A stretch of DNA of 64,000 nucleotides. It comes from Stenotrophomonas maltophilia. Lineage in GTDB: Bacteria > Pseudomonadota > Gammaproteobacteria > Xanthomonadales > Xanthomonadaceae. The position numbers and the translations under genes are program-made. Below are positions 19,163 through 27,180 of the stretch, in pieces (within the stretch, counting starts at the first letter, position 1; each line of letters starts with the position of its first letter). Under the pieces are notes generated by a model. It searched no databases, was not told where the DNA came from, and saw only the letters and a list, made by a program, of their open reading frames with translations. Location: the NCBI RefSeq assembly GCF_004684085.1, contig NZ_SRHZ01000024.1, forward strand, positions 1 through 64,000. Direction: 5' to 3'.

Positions 19163-20224
19163 ATGGCGGGAGCCAAGCGCGGGTGTCTGTTCGTGGTAAC
19201 GCTGGTGGTGGTGCTGGCCGCCGTCGTGGCCGGCGCGGGCGCGTGGTTCTTCTACCAGCAGACCCAGTTCGCTGACGCCCGGATAACCCCCTCCGCCGAG
19301 AGCGTGGTCATCGCCAGTGGCGATGGCATGAACACGGTGCTGCGAAAACTGCGCGATGCCGGCGTTGACGAGGGCCAGGACGCGCAGTGGCAGCTGCTGG
19401 CGCGCCAGCTCGATGCGGCCGGCAAACTGAAAGTGGGCGAGTTCGCGCTCAGTGGCGAACTGACCCCCCGCGAGCTGCTGCTGCGCATGCGCGCCGGCAA
19501 GGTGCTGCAGCATCGCGTCACGATCATTGAAGGCTGGAACATCCGCCAGCTGCGTGCCGCGCTCAAGCGCGCCGAGCCGCTGCAGCACACCACCGACACC
19601 CTCGATGACGCCGCGTTGATGCAGCGTCTTGGTTTCGGCGGACAGCATCCGGAAGGTCGGTTCCTGCCGGAGACCTACGTCTACCAGCGCGGCGACACTG
19701 ATCTGGATGTGCTCAAGCGCGCCCACGCTGCGATGGAGAAGGCGCTGGACGAAGCGTGGGAAAGCCGCGCGCCGGACCTGCCGATCAATACGCCGTACGA
19801 GCTGTTGACGCTGGCCTCGATCATCGAAAAGGAAACCGCGCTGGCCAGTGAACGTCCGCAGATTGCCGGTGTGTTCATGCGCCGGCTGAAGATCGGCATG
19901 CGCCTGCAGACCGACCCGACTGTGATCTATGGCATCGGCGCTGCGTATGACGGCAACATCCGCCGTCGCGACCTGACCACCGATACGCCCTACAACACCT
20001 ATACCCGTGCCGGCCTGACCCCGACGCCGATCGCCATGCCCAGCCGCGACGCGCTGATGGCCACCGCGCAGCCGGCCGCCGGTGACGCGCTGTACTTCGT
20101 CGCCGTGGGCGATGGCAGTGGCGCGCACGTGTTCTCACCCAGCCTGGACCAGCACAACGCCGCCGTAGCCCGCTACCTGCAGCAGCTGCGCCAGCAACGT
20201 ACCCAGGAGACCCCGGCGCAATGA
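19163..20224 (+). CDS. mltG: Endolytic murein transglycosylase MltG (YceG)
   Basis: Inner-membrane enzyme that cleaves nascent glycan strands and sets strand length. The 353-residue product has one N-terminal membrane helix (residues 8-30), a LysM-like region and the YceG domain. The catalytic Glu lies in LASIIEKETALASERP near residue 218, followed by the conserved LQTDPTVIYG and YNTYTRAGLTPTPI segments. The stop overlaps the tmk start (ATGA), giving a coupled mltG-tmk-holB-pilZ operon. Confidence 0.95.
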   Translation: MAGAKRGCLFVVTLVVVLAAVVAGAGAWFFYQQTQFADARITPSAESVVIASGDGMNTVLRKLRDAGVDEGQDAQWQLLARQLDAAGKLKVGEFALSGELTPRELLLRMRAGKVLQHRVTIIEGWNIRQLRAALKRAEPLQHTTDTLDDAALMQRLGFGGQHPEGRFLPETYVYQRGDTDLDVLKRAHAAMEKALDEAWESRAPDLPINTPYELLTLASIIEKETALASERPQIAGVFMRRLKIGMRLQTDPTVIYGIGAAYDGNIRRRDLTTDTPYNTYTRAGLTPTPIAMPSRDALMATAQPAAGDALYFVAVGDGSGAHVFSPSLDQHNAAVARYLQQLRQQRTQETPAQ

Positions 20225-20886
20225 GTCCCGCGCTGCTTCGCCATCCCCGTTTCGTCAGCCTGGAAGGTGGCGAAGGTGCGGGCAAGACCACCGCCATCAA
20301 CGCCATCCGTGACTGCCTGCGCGGCCATGGCCACGAGGTGGTGCTGACCCGCGAGCCGGGCGGTACGCCGCTGGCCGAGCGCATCCGCGGACTGGTGTTG
20401 AAGCCCGATGCCGAGATCGCCGCCGAACCGCTCAGCGCCGAAGCCGAGCTGCTGCTGGTGTTCGCCGCACGCGCGCAGCATGTGCGCCAGGTGATCCAGC
20501 CGGCGCTGCAGCGCGGCGCCTATGTGCTGAGCGATCGCTTCACCGATTCCAGCTACGCCTACCAGGGCGGTGGCCGTGGCCTGGACCCGCAGTGGATTGC
20601 CGACCTGGAGCGTCGCGCGGTCGGCCTGCTGCCGGGCCTGACCCTGTTGCTGGATGTGGATGTGGCGGTAGGTCGTGCGCGCGCCAATGGCCGTGACCTG
20701 TGGCCGGATCGCATCGAGAGCGAGCAGGACGATTTCTTCCAGCGCGTGCGCGAAGTGTTCCGCAGCCGCGCACAGCAGGACCCGCAGCGCTTCGCGCTGG
20801 TCGATGCCGGACAGGTGCAGGAGCGCGTGGCTGCTGATGTGGTCGCGCGTGTCGAGCGCTGGCTGCAGGACGGGGAGGGCGCATGA
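20221..20886 (+). CDS. tmk: Thymidylate kinase
   Basis: Phosphorylates dTMP to dTDP. The 221-residue product has the P-loop EGGEGAGKTTAI at residues 14-25, the DR[YF] motif DRFTDSSYAYQGGGRG near residues 107-122 and a LID region with ARANGRDLWPDRIES. It overlaps mltG and holB by four bases at each end, so the genes are translationally coupled. Confidence 0.96.
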   Translation: MSPALLRHPRFVSLEGGEGAGKTTAINAIRDCLRGHGHEVVLTREPGGTPLAERIRGLVLKPDAEIAAEPLSAEAELLLVFAARAQHVRQVIQPALQRGAYVLSDRFTDSSYAYQGGGRGLDPQWIADLERRAVGLLPGLTLLLDVDVAVGRARANGRDLWPDRIESEQDDFFQRVREVFRSRAQQDPQRFALVDAGQVQERVAADVVARVERWLQDGEGA

Positions 20887-21839
20887 GCACGTTCTCGCCC
20901 TGGCAGCAGCGTGCGTTCGATCAGACCGTGGCGGCGCTCGATGCTGATCGCCTCGGCCATGGCCTGCTGATCTGCGGACCGGCCGGGCTGGGCAAGCGCG
21001 AGGTGGCGTTGGCACTGGCCGACCACGTGCTGGCGCGCGGCGATGCCACGCATGCCACGCGCACCCGCCAGCTGATTGCTGCCGGTACCCACCCGGACCT
21101 GCAGCTGGTCAGCTTCATTCCGAACAAGAGCGGCGACAAGCTGCGCACCGAGATCGTGATCGAGCAGGTGCGCGAGATCACCAACAAGCTGGCGCTGACC
21201 CCGCAGTACGGCGTGGCGCAGGTGGTGATTGTCGACCCGGCCGATGCGATCAACCGCTCGGCGGCCAACGCACTGCTGAAGACCCTGGAAGAGCCGCAGC
21301 CCGGCCGCTACCTGTGGCTGATCAGCAGCGACCCGGCGCGCCTGCCGCAGACCGTGCGCAGCCGATGCCAGCGCCTGGAATTCAAGCTGCCGCCGCGCGA
21401 TGAAGCGATGGCCTGGCTGCAGCAGCAGGGCCACAGCGAAGCATCCGCACGCGAAGCGCTGGACGCGGCACGCGGCCATCCCGGACAGGCCGACAACTGG
21501 CTGCGCGAAGACGGCCTGAGCCTGCGCCGCGAGGTGGGCCGCGAGCTGGAACAGCTGGCGGCCGGCAAGACCGGTGCGGTGGAGCTGGCGCAGAAGTGGT
21601 GCGCTGATGACAACGCGGCGCTGCGCCTGCGCTTTGCCGCCGACCTGGCGCTGGCCCAGGCCAGCACCGATGCCTTGACCACGCCGGAGCGATTGCACAA
21701 GCTTGCGGCCTGGTTCGATGCGGCCAACCGCACCCGCGACCTGCTGCGCACCACGGTGCGTGCAGACCTTGCGGTGGTCGAGTTGCTGCTGGCCTGGAAC
21801 AAGGTGAACGAGCGGCCTGCCGCAAGGGGAAATCGATGA
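20883..21839 (+). CDS. holB: DNA polymerase III subunit delta prime
   Basis: Clamp-loader subunit partnering gamma/tau (dnaX, 20 kb upstream). The 318-residue product has GPAGLGKREVALALADHVL, AAGTHPDLQLVSF, ALLKTLEEPQPGRYLWLISSDPARLPQTVRSRCQRLEF, all typical of delta prime. The zinc-binding cysteines usually found just before AGTHPD are absent; that stretch reads RGDATHATRTRQLIAAGTHPD. It overlaps tmk and pilZ. Confidence 0.92.
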   Translation: MSTFSPWQQRAFDQTVAALDADRLGHGLLICGPAGLGKREVALALADHVLARGDATHATRTRQLIAAGTHPDLQLVSFIPNKSGDKLRTEIVIEQVREITNKLALTPQYGVAQVVIVDPADAINRSAANALLKTLEEPQPGRYLWLISSDPARLPQTVRSRCQRLEFKLPPRDEAMAWLQQQGHSEASAREALDAARGHPGQADNWLREDGLSLRREVGRELEQLAAGKTGAVELAQKWCADDNAALRLRFAADLALAQASTDALTTPERLHKLAAWFDAANRTRDLLRTTVRADLAVVELLLAWNKVNERPAARGNR

Positions 21840-22189
21840 GTGCCAGCAACGCCCGCCAGGGCATCCTGTCCCTGGCCGTGAAGGACAAAGCCGCGCTGTA
21901 CAGCGCGTACATGCCGTTCGTGAAGAATGGCGGCATCTTCGTGCCCACGCCCAAGCGCTACTTCCTGGGCGACGAGGTGTTCCTGCTGCTGACCCTGCCC
22001 GATTCCAGCGAGCGCCTGCCGGTGGCCGGCAAGGTGATCTGGGTGACCCCGGCCGGCGCGCAGGGCAACCGCACCGCCGGCATCGGCGTGCAGCTGGCCG
22101 ACGGTGCCGAAGGCGAGGGCGTGCGCCACAAGATCGAGACCCTGCTGGCTGGCCTGACCGGTTCGGACAAGCCGACCCATACGATGTGA
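21836..22189 (+). CDS. pilZ: PilZ-domain type IV pilus protein
   Basis: The 117-residue protein follows holB, the usual site of the original type IV pilus gene pilZ. It reads SLAVKDKAALYSAYMPFVKNGGIFVP and GKVIWVTPAGAQGNRTAGIGVQL, a PilZ beta-barrel core without the RxxxR and D/NxSxxG c-di-GMP-binding motifs. Xanthomonas homologues of this degenerate class act through partners such as FimX and PilB rather than by binding the nucleotide. The start overlaps the holB stop (ATGA). Confidence 0.88.
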   Translation: MSASNARQGILSLAVKDKAALYSAYMPFVKNGGIFVPTPKRYFLGDEVFLLLTLPDSSERLPVAGKVIWVTPAGAQGNRTAGIGVQLADGAEGEGVRHKIETLLAGLTGSDKPTHTM

Positions 22190-22277
22190 TGGGGCTGCGG
22201 ATCATTGCTCCTGGCAACGCCGGGCCGTGCCCGGCGGATACCCCGGAAATCCCCGTGAACACATATGTGAAAACCTG

Positions 22278-22305
22278 TTGACGGTCTCTGAAAAGCCCCT
22301 ATAAT
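22278..22305 (+). promoter_or_regulatory. sigma-70 promoter of tRNA-Val
   Basis: TTGACG (22278-22283) and TATAAT (22300-22305) with a 16-base spacer lie 18 bases before the tRNA-Val 5' end. This is the closest match to a consensus sigma-70 promoter that I saw in the window. Confidence 0.85.
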
Positions 22306-22323
22306 GAGCGGCTCAGCAACACC

Positions 22324-22398
22324 GGGCGGTTAGCTCAGCGGTAGAGCATTGCCTTCACACGGCAAGGGTCACAGGTTCGATCCCTGTACCGCCCACCA
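22324..22398 (+). tRNA. tRNA-Val (anticodon CAC)
   Basis: A 75-base class I tRNA. Acceptor GGGCGGT pairs with ACCGCCC, the D-arm contains AGCTCAGCGGTAGAGC, the anticodon stem TTGCC/GGCAA encloses TTCACAC (anticodon CAC), and the T-arm reads ACAGGTTCGATCCCTGT. CCA is encoded. The A+T-richer block of unfamiliar genes downstream suggests that its 3' end served as an integration site, but no second copy of the 3' end was found. Confidence 0.97.
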
Positions 22399-22430
22399 AA
22401 TAGAACCCTGATTTTTCAGGTGTTATGAAG

Positions 22431-22455
22431 AAGCCGGCCTTGAGCCGGCTTTTTC
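22431..22455 (+). terminator. Rho-independent terminator after tRNA-Val
   Basis: Stem AAGCCGGC/GCCGGCTT with a short loop followed by TTTTT, 33 bases after the tRNA end. Confidence 0.85.
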
Positions 22456-22528
22456 GTAAGTGCGTGGTAAGTGCGTGCGGTAACCAGCGCGCCACTCCCC
22501 TCTCAACACATGGATAGGATTTCCGAAA

Positions 22529-22753
22529 ATGGCTCTGTGGTCCACTCTCGTTGCGCACTCTGATCGGCCGGAAGAATTCGATCGTTTGATGAAAGAAGGT
22601 ATCGAAGGGCACGAGGTCACTGAGTGGGAGCCGGGCGTCTACATAGTCCATGGACCGCAGGCTCAGGAAAACCTAGATGCGCTGGCGTCTCGCAGCGGCT
22701 TGAAGGTCTTCACGCGCGAAACCGATATCGTGGACCTTGAAAAACACTCCTGA
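22529..22753 (+). CDS. Hypothetical small protein (74 aa)
   Basis: A 74-residue acidic frame beginning MALWSTLVAHSDRPEEFDRLMKEG and ending DIVDLEKHS. It has normal composition, charged helices and no cysteine or membrane segment. I do not recognise the family. The upstream GGATAGGATTTCC offers a weak ribosome site. It is the first frame of the A+T-richer block after tRNA-Val. Probably real but not proven. Confidence 0.45.
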   Translation: MALWSTLVAHSDRPEEFDRLMKEGIEGHEVTEWEPGVYIVHGPQAQENLDALASRSGLKVFTRETDIVDLEKHS

Positions 22754-22893
22754 CGTTGGGGTGTGTGCAAAAGTGCGTGGGCCCCAACTTTAAATCACCC
22801 TCTTTCCGGTGATTTTGCCGAAGTGGGATCTTCCCACTTCGTTACAGTCTGATCACCCGCGCCCGCCGTGTCCCGTGTGTTGGGCCCGCGGGC

Positions 22894-23469
22894 TTACTTG
22901 CCTAGTCCCTTCTCCATGCGCCTCACGTCGCGCCAGGTAAGGGGGTTGACCAGTCGATCTACAGCGACCACTGCCTCATAGCCTTTCTCGATGCGATCGG
23001 CCAGGCCCTCAATGGAGTTCATGTGGTTGGCGCTGATGGGGCTTCCAGTGCTTGCGACGCGGGCGTCCAGTTGTTGTGCCAACGTCAGCAGCTCGCGCAG
23101 GCCGTCATTGAGAGCCAAGACGGGATAGACGAGCCTATTGTCTGGCAGTTCGTGAGCAGGGATAGCCCCGAATGCCCGAGCTGCCTCGGTAAGCTGGTCG
23201 AGGTTCCAAGGACGGGCGACCGGCTTGTGCTCGTAGTGCCGCATTTCCTTCAGGTAGCTGGCAGCGGCATCGACGGTGAATGCGGCAATGGCAGTGATGG
23301 CTTGTACCCGTTGCCTCAGAGCCTTCCTGTGCTGCCAGCGGGCGATCATCGCAGCACCGACGATGGCGGCCGCCGATAGGACTGCCTGGGCCCACGCTGC
23401 TGCGGATGACCACCAGCTCAGCGGCTGGCAAAAGAGCTGCAGCGGGGAACAGTAGAGTGGCTCAACCAT
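22894..23469 (-). CDS. Hypothetical membrane-anchored protein
   Basis: From the chosen ATG (preceded by AAGGACGGGGAAAGCT, a good ribosome site) the product is 191 residues. One hydrophobic helix near residues 20-45 (AAAWAQAVLSAAAIVGAAMIARW) is followed by a basic stretch and a long helical, mostly charged cytoplasmic domain. This layout is seen in many small island-encoded membrane proteins. No family is recognised. Transcribed away from the small gene at 23625. Confidence 0.6.
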   Translation of the reverse strand: MVEPLYCSPLQLFCQPLSWWSSAAAWAQAVLSAAAIVGAAMIARWQHRKALRQRVQAITAIAAFTVDAAASYLKEMRHYEHKPVARPWNLDQLTEAARAFGAIPAHELPDNRLVYPVLALNDGLRELLTLAQQLDARVASTGSPISANHMNSIEGLADRIEKGYEAVVAVDRLVNPLTWRDVRRMEKGLGK

Positions 23470-23624
23470 AGCTTTCCCCGTCCTTGGTGGTTGCCCAAGC
23501 ATGAGGCGCCGGCGCCGTCTAAGTAAACAGGCCGCCTGCCGCGCTGGGATAACTATTTAGTTGAGTCCGGATGTGACTAGAATCGGCCTCGCGGAATCCT
23601 CCGCATGGTTCAAGGAACGTCCAG

Positions 23625-23771
23625 ATGGCGAAGAACGAGAAGACTGGCCCGAAGACCGCTTCGACTGCAGGCAAGCTTCTGTCCGATCCGAAGTCGTCCA
23701 AGGCTGTGAAGTCAGTTGCAGCTAGTGCCCTTACTCAGGCTTCCGACAAGGGGAAGGGTAAGAAGAAGTAA
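23625..23771 (+). CDS. Small lysine-rich protein (48 aa) sharing a C-terminal motif with the gene at 24657
   Basis: A 48-residue basic protein starting MAKNEKTGPKTASTAGKLLS, rich in Ala, Ser and Lys, ending with VAASALTQASDKGKGKKK. The ATG follows AAGGAACGTCCAG, a good ribosome site, and TAGAAT at 23578-23583 is a possible -10. The segment VAASALTQA recurs as VAASALSQA at the end of the 71-residue protein at 24657-24872, so the two are probably related. Function unknown; the composition suggests nucleic-acid or protein binding without a compact fold. Confidence 0.6.
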   Translation: MAKNEKTGPKTASTAGKLLSDPKSSKAVKSVAASALTQASDKGKGKKK

Positions 23772-23865
23772 CCGCTGTAGTAGCGGGGCCGTCACGCTAT
23801 TGGCGGCCCCGCCTGAACAATTTTCGCTTCTGTACGCAATTTTCCGTTGCCACTGAAGTGCTGAT

Positions 23866-24648
23866 CTAATCCGGACTCTTGGCTGCTTTCGGAGCCTCCT
23901 CTTCTTCATAGAAGTAGTCCAGATTTACCGTCTTGGAGTCCTTCAGTTGCAATACAAGGATTTCACCGGGGATCTCAGTCCACCCGTCATTCAGTTCCGG
24001 ACCAGATGAGGCGTCTGGCGGAGCCTGTTCAGGAGGGACGCCGTCCGCTGATTTCTTCTTGTAAGGGGGCAACGGCTTTTTGATTGCATATGGCAGGACC
24101 ACCCTCTCAAGGTTACCGTCCTTTCCAACGCTGAACTCTTGCACCGGCCCGGCGAACAGATAACACGTGCCGTCCAGTTGAACTTCCGTGGTAAGCCATA
24201 CGAATGACACTTCTTGCGGTCGGAGAAGTTCAGACCAGCTGGCGCGGGGGCGCAGCCTTATCAGCCGATTGGCCAGGATGCCCGCGCCCCACGCTATTGC
24301 CGTAGTCGTAAGGAAATAGGCCGAAATTCTCAGGGGAAACTCGGCCAAGCTCTGAACTCCAGCTTTCCCCCATGCGCTCTTGAGATCCCCAGAAAGAAGG
24401 GCGAGGACCGGACCGATATCAGGCTCGGGCAATCCCCGGGCATGGGTGTATCCCGTGGCCAGAGAAAAGCCGATTCCGTGGAGTACCACGTTCGCTGCTA
24501 CAGCCAATGCTAGGCCGGCGCTGAAGTGTTGGTCGATGGGGCTGCTGGGAGCGGATGGGTTGTAAAGTCGCGTCAGGCCCAGGACGAACGCGGCTCCGGG
24601 CAAGAAGATGCAGAGCCCAACTAGCACGGAAAGGCTAAAGGACCCCAC
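23866..24648 (-). CDS. Integral membrane protein (DUF6338-like, tentative)
   Basis: A 260-residue protein with hydrophobic helices near residues 5-28, 42-65 and 108-130, then a cytoplasmic region with strands such as VSFVWLTTEVQLDGTCYLFAGPVQEFSV and a C-terminal acidic tail (YFYEEEEAPKAAKSPD). The layout resembles the DUF6338 membrane family as I remember it; this is not verified. The start is 8 bases after the stop of the 71-residue gene upstream, so the two form an operon. Confidence 0.6.
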   Translation of the reverse strand: MGSFSLSVLVGLCIFLPGAAFVLGLTRLYNPSAPSSPIDQHFSAGLALAVAANVVLHGIGFSLATGYTHARGLPEPDIGPVLALLSGDLKSAWGKAGVQSLAEFPLRISAYFLTTTAIAWGAGILANRLIRLRPRASWSELLRPQEVSFVWLTTEVQLDGTCYLFAGPVQEFSVGKDGNLERVVLPYAIKKPLPPYKKKSADGVPPEQAPPDASSGPELNDGWTEIPGEILVLQLKDSKTVNLDYFYEEEEAPKAAKSPD

Positions 24649-24656
24649 GGCTTTCC

Positions 24657-24872
24657 TTATTTCTTCTTGGTGGCCTGGGAAAGGGCGCTAGCAGCCACCG
24701 CACGGGCTTCTTTCGTCGTCGTGAACGAATGCCCGCTGACAACGAAGGAGCCAGTTCCGGATGCAGAGCGAGCGGCAAGGACCTTGGTTGCCAAGGTGCG
24801 CGCGGTTCCCTTGTCGGCGAATGCCTTCTTGGCAGCGGCGCTAAATGTGGCTTCTGCGCTTAGGCTTTTCAT
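24657..24872 (-). CDS. Small basic protein (71 aa) sharing a C-terminal motif with the gene at 23625
   Basis: Begins MKSLSAEATFSAAAKKAFAD and ends AVAASALSQATKKK. A GGAGAG site stands 7 bases before the ATG and a TATAGT -10-like hexamer (24902-24897) lies about 25 bases upstream. It is the promoter-proximal gene of a two-gene unit with the membrane protein at 23866-24648. Its ending matches that of the 48-residue protein on the other side of the membrane-protein gene. Confidence 0.6.
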   Translation of the reverse strand: MKSLSAEATFSAAAKKAFADKGTARTLATKVLAARSASGTGSFVVSGHSFTTTKEARAVAASALSQATKKK

Positions 24873-25437
24873 AGGGATACTCTCCGTGGAGACTCTACTA
24901 TAGCCCTGTTTCGTAAATTTTTCGTTATTTTAGCTTGCCCCGCAGGTTCCGATAGCCCTGCATGGTCGGTCATGCAGGCCGAAGCCTTGCGCAGCGAAAC
25001 AGTACCGCCCATTTGTTGATTTCCTTGCTGCTGCCGATGGCTGCGCTTGGTAGAGAGCCTTGCGCCGCAACGTATCCCGGCCATTTGCTGATTAACGTTT
25101 CTGAGAGAGGTTTTTTTCGCGCGTGCGGAAGCGACCGATCTAGGTCCCGATCCGATCCATACTTTTTACTCCCCCTCCGTACGCGATGCCGTGCACGGGG
25201 AAAGCCTATTTCCGTCCGCTGGCTGCTCAATGGAAGAACGCTTCATCAGGATCTTCATCGCTTTCAGGATGTGACCCGTCCTGGTCATCACCGGTGCGGA
25301 GCGCATCGAGGCCGGAGAGGAGCGTCTGCTGCGATGACGATGGTTGCCGCTCTTCCTGCGCACCATGCGCTGTCCCGCCACCCCAGGCAGGCGTAGTCTC
25401 AGCCCATTGCTGTGCCCATCCACTCTGGAGTGCCACC
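24873..25437. other. A+T-richer intergenic stretch without a convincing gene
   Basis: These 565 bases hold the probable promoter of the 24657 gene (TATAGT at 24902-24897, minus strand). The rest has only frames that look like chance open reading, with no ribosome sites or recognisable protein features. No tRNA-Val 3' duplicate, tRNA or clear hairpin was seen. The composition returns to high GC near 25.2 kb, so an island edge may lie here. Confidence 0.5.
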
Positions 25438-25818
25438 ATGCCGCTCGCCCGCATCGATCTTCGCAAAGGTAAATCCGCCGACTACCTGCAACGCGTCGGC
25501 GAAACCATCTACCAGGCCATGCGCGCGGTGGGCGTGCCGGAGAACGATCGCTTCCAGATCTTCCAGGAGCACGAGCCTGGCGCGCTGATCTACGACCCCG
25601 GCTACCTGGGCGTGGACCGCACCGACGACTTCATCTGCATCCAGATCACCTGGAATGAAGGACGCACGCTGGAGCAGAAGAAGGCGCTGTACCTGGGCAT
25701 CGCCGATGGCCTGCACGCGGCGGTGGGCATCCGCCGCGAGGATGTGTTCATCAATCTGGTGGAAGTGAAGAAAGAGAACTGGTCGTTTGGTAACGGTCAG
25801 GCGCAGTACGTGAGTTGA
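25438..25818 (+). CDS. Tautomerase family protein
   Basis: The 126-residue product begins MPLARIDLRKG, exposing after Met removal the N-terminal proline that acts as catalytic base in the tautomerase superfamily. IYQAMRAVGVPENDRFQIF and REDVFINLVEVKKENWSFGNG are typical of the longer tautomerase/MIF-fold proteins. Substrate unknown. ATG preceded by CTCTGGAGTGCCACC. Followed by SMAG repeats. Confidence 0.88.
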   Translation: MPLARIDLRKGKSADYLQRVGETIYQAMRAVGVPENDRFQIFQEHEPGALIYDPGYLGVDRTDDFICIQITWNEGRTLEQKKALYLGIADGLHAAVGIRREDVFINLVEVKKENWSFGNGQAQYVS

Positions 25819-25830
25819 TGCGCGGAGAGC

Positions 25831-25903
25831 ATCCGCGCATGGCGTGGATCTACTGCGAGCCCGGCAGGGGCTGAGAGGCCAATCCACGCATGGCGTGGAT
25901 CTA
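25831..25903. repeat. SMAG-type repeats at the left edge of the tail cluster
   Basis: Two copies of the (A)TCC[AG]CGCATGGCGTGGATCTAC palindrome, 25831-25853 and 25881-25903. The final CTAC of the second copy, read on the minus strand as GTAG, supplies the TAG stop codon of the tail gene gpD. Confidence 0.8.
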
Positions 25904-26974
25904 CACTTCGCTGCCCACCTGCGGGGTCTGCTTGACCGCGGCGCTGCTGGCGGCCTTCACCGCGTCGGCGCTGTTGGGCTGTTCGCACTCAATGCTGGTG
26001 CGGTAGCCGTCGTTGCCGATGTTGTGCTCGGCGCGCTTGACCAGCCACTGCCCATCCACGCCATCGCGGAAGCCCTGCATCACCACCGTGGCTTCGGCCA
26101 TCAACGTCTCACGGCCGGGCAGGCTGTAGCTGAGCGTACGCGTTTGCCGGGCCTGCTCCTGGTGTTTGGCGCGGGCTGCGGCTTCGGCGGTGGCGCGGTC
26201 GGCATAGGCCATGCGCAGGCGAACGATCGGTTCACCGCTGCCCACCTTCACTTCCTGGCGCTTGGCACCGCGTACATCGCGGTAATAGGCGATGGTGGTG
26301 CCGGTCTTCTCGCGCGAGGCGATGGTTACCTTGTAGGCGCTGCCATCGGCAGGGGTAAGGGTGACGTCGGGAATGCGCTCGCCGCTGGCACTGGTGGACT
26401 CGCCTCGTTTGACGAACAGCAGGTGCCCACCGCCCGGCTTCGCGATGGCGTCGTGCTGTTTGGCCAGGCGCAGCAGCAGGTTCATGTCCGATTCCTGCGA
26501 CTGCGCCGTCAGCGGTAGCACGATCGATGCCAGGGCTGCACTCACCGCAGCGGTCAGTCCATGTTCGGCAGCCATCCGCGTGACCATCCCGCCGATCGTC
26601 GTGCCCTTTTTCCAGGTGCGCGTTTTCTGCGTCTGCAGATCGTTCTTGCCGCCCTTGCTGGTTTCGAAGGGCGACGCGTGGGCGCGCAGGGTCATGCTGC
26701 CCGGGTAGCCGGAAATCTCCACCTCATTGCAGACGTACAGGCCCATGCGCCGCACTTCGCCGTCATAGCCGATGAAGGCTTCCAGCTCCGCGCCCGCAGG
26801 CGGCAGCTGGATCCGGTCGGATGGGTCATGGTCGGCCAACTGCAGTTCCAGCATGTCCGCGCTGGTGCCGGTTTCGTCAGTGATGCGCAGCGACTTGAAG
26901 CGCGACATGATCTTGTCAGTGATGTCTTCGCTGTTGGCCACCACGCGGAACGCCGGTGCGATGCCTAGTCCCAC
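25901..26974 (-). CDS. Tail hub / late control protein, P2 gpD-like
   Basis: The 357-residue product starts (GTG) MGLGIAPAFRVVANSEDITDKI and contains LQLADHDPSDRIQLPPAG and EISGYPGSMTLRAHASPF, typical of the P2 gpD family. In contractile tails this is the baseplate hub holding the central spike. It is the last gene of the tail operon and overlaps gpX by ten bases. The stop codon lies inside a SMAG repeat, so the C-terminus may have been reset by repeat insertion. Confidence 0.9.
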   Translation of the reverse strand: MGLGIAPAFRVVANSEDITDKIMSRFKSLRITDETGTSADMLELQLADHDPSDRIQLPPAGAELEAFIGYDGEVRRMGLYVCNEVEISGYPGSMTLRAHASPFETSKGGKNDLQTQKTRTWKKGTTIGGMVTRMAAEHGLTAAVSAALASIVLPLTAQSQESDMNLLLRLAKQHDAIAKPGGGHLLFVKRGESTSASGERIPDVTLTPADGSAYKVTIASREKTGTTIAYYRDVRGAKRQEVKVGSGEPIVRLRMAYADRATAEAAARAKHQEQARQTRTLSYSLPGRETLMAEATVVMQGFRDGVDGQWLVKRAEHNIGNDGYRTSIECEQPNSADAVKAASSAAVKQTPQVGSEV

Positions 26975-27180
26975 AGTGCGACTCCCTTGCGTTCAGTGGC
27001 CGGACGCTGAACGTCGGGCAGGATGAGGGTGACCCCGGCCGGCAGTACTGCGCCGCGACCGGCCAGGCCGGGGTTTGCATCCAGTACCGCACGCACGATC
27101 GATGGTGACTGCTCGCCATAGTGCGAGTACGCGATGCGGTCGACGACGTCGCCGTCGCGGGTGTTATACGTTCGTGCCAT
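26965..27180 (-). CDS. Tail protein X (P2 gpX-like, LysM fold)
   Basis: A 71-residue protein beginning MARTYNTRDGDVVDRIAYSHYGEQ, with the LysM-like ARTYNTRDGDVVDRIA and NPGLAGRGAVLPAGVTLILPD segments of gpX. In R2 pyocin the equivalent protein glues hub and spike together. The internal ATG at 27180 was chosen because the residues before it overlap gpU and are not gpX-like. The start lies within the end of gpU and the stop within the start of gpD. Confidence 0.88.
   Translation of the reverse strand: MARTYNTRDGDVVDRIAYSHYGEQSPSIVRAVLDANPGLAGRGAVLPAGVTLILPDVQRPATERKGVALWD

Noticed and set aside
24962..25396. Possible 144-codon gene in the gap before the tautomerase gene
   Set aside because: No ribosome site, unusual Arg/His/Ser-rich composition and no recognisable motif; treated as chance reading.
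22399..25437. Direct repeat of the tRNA-Val 3' end as an attachment site
   Set aside because: I looked for a second copy of the T-arm and CCA sequence through the island and up to the tautomerase gene and found none.
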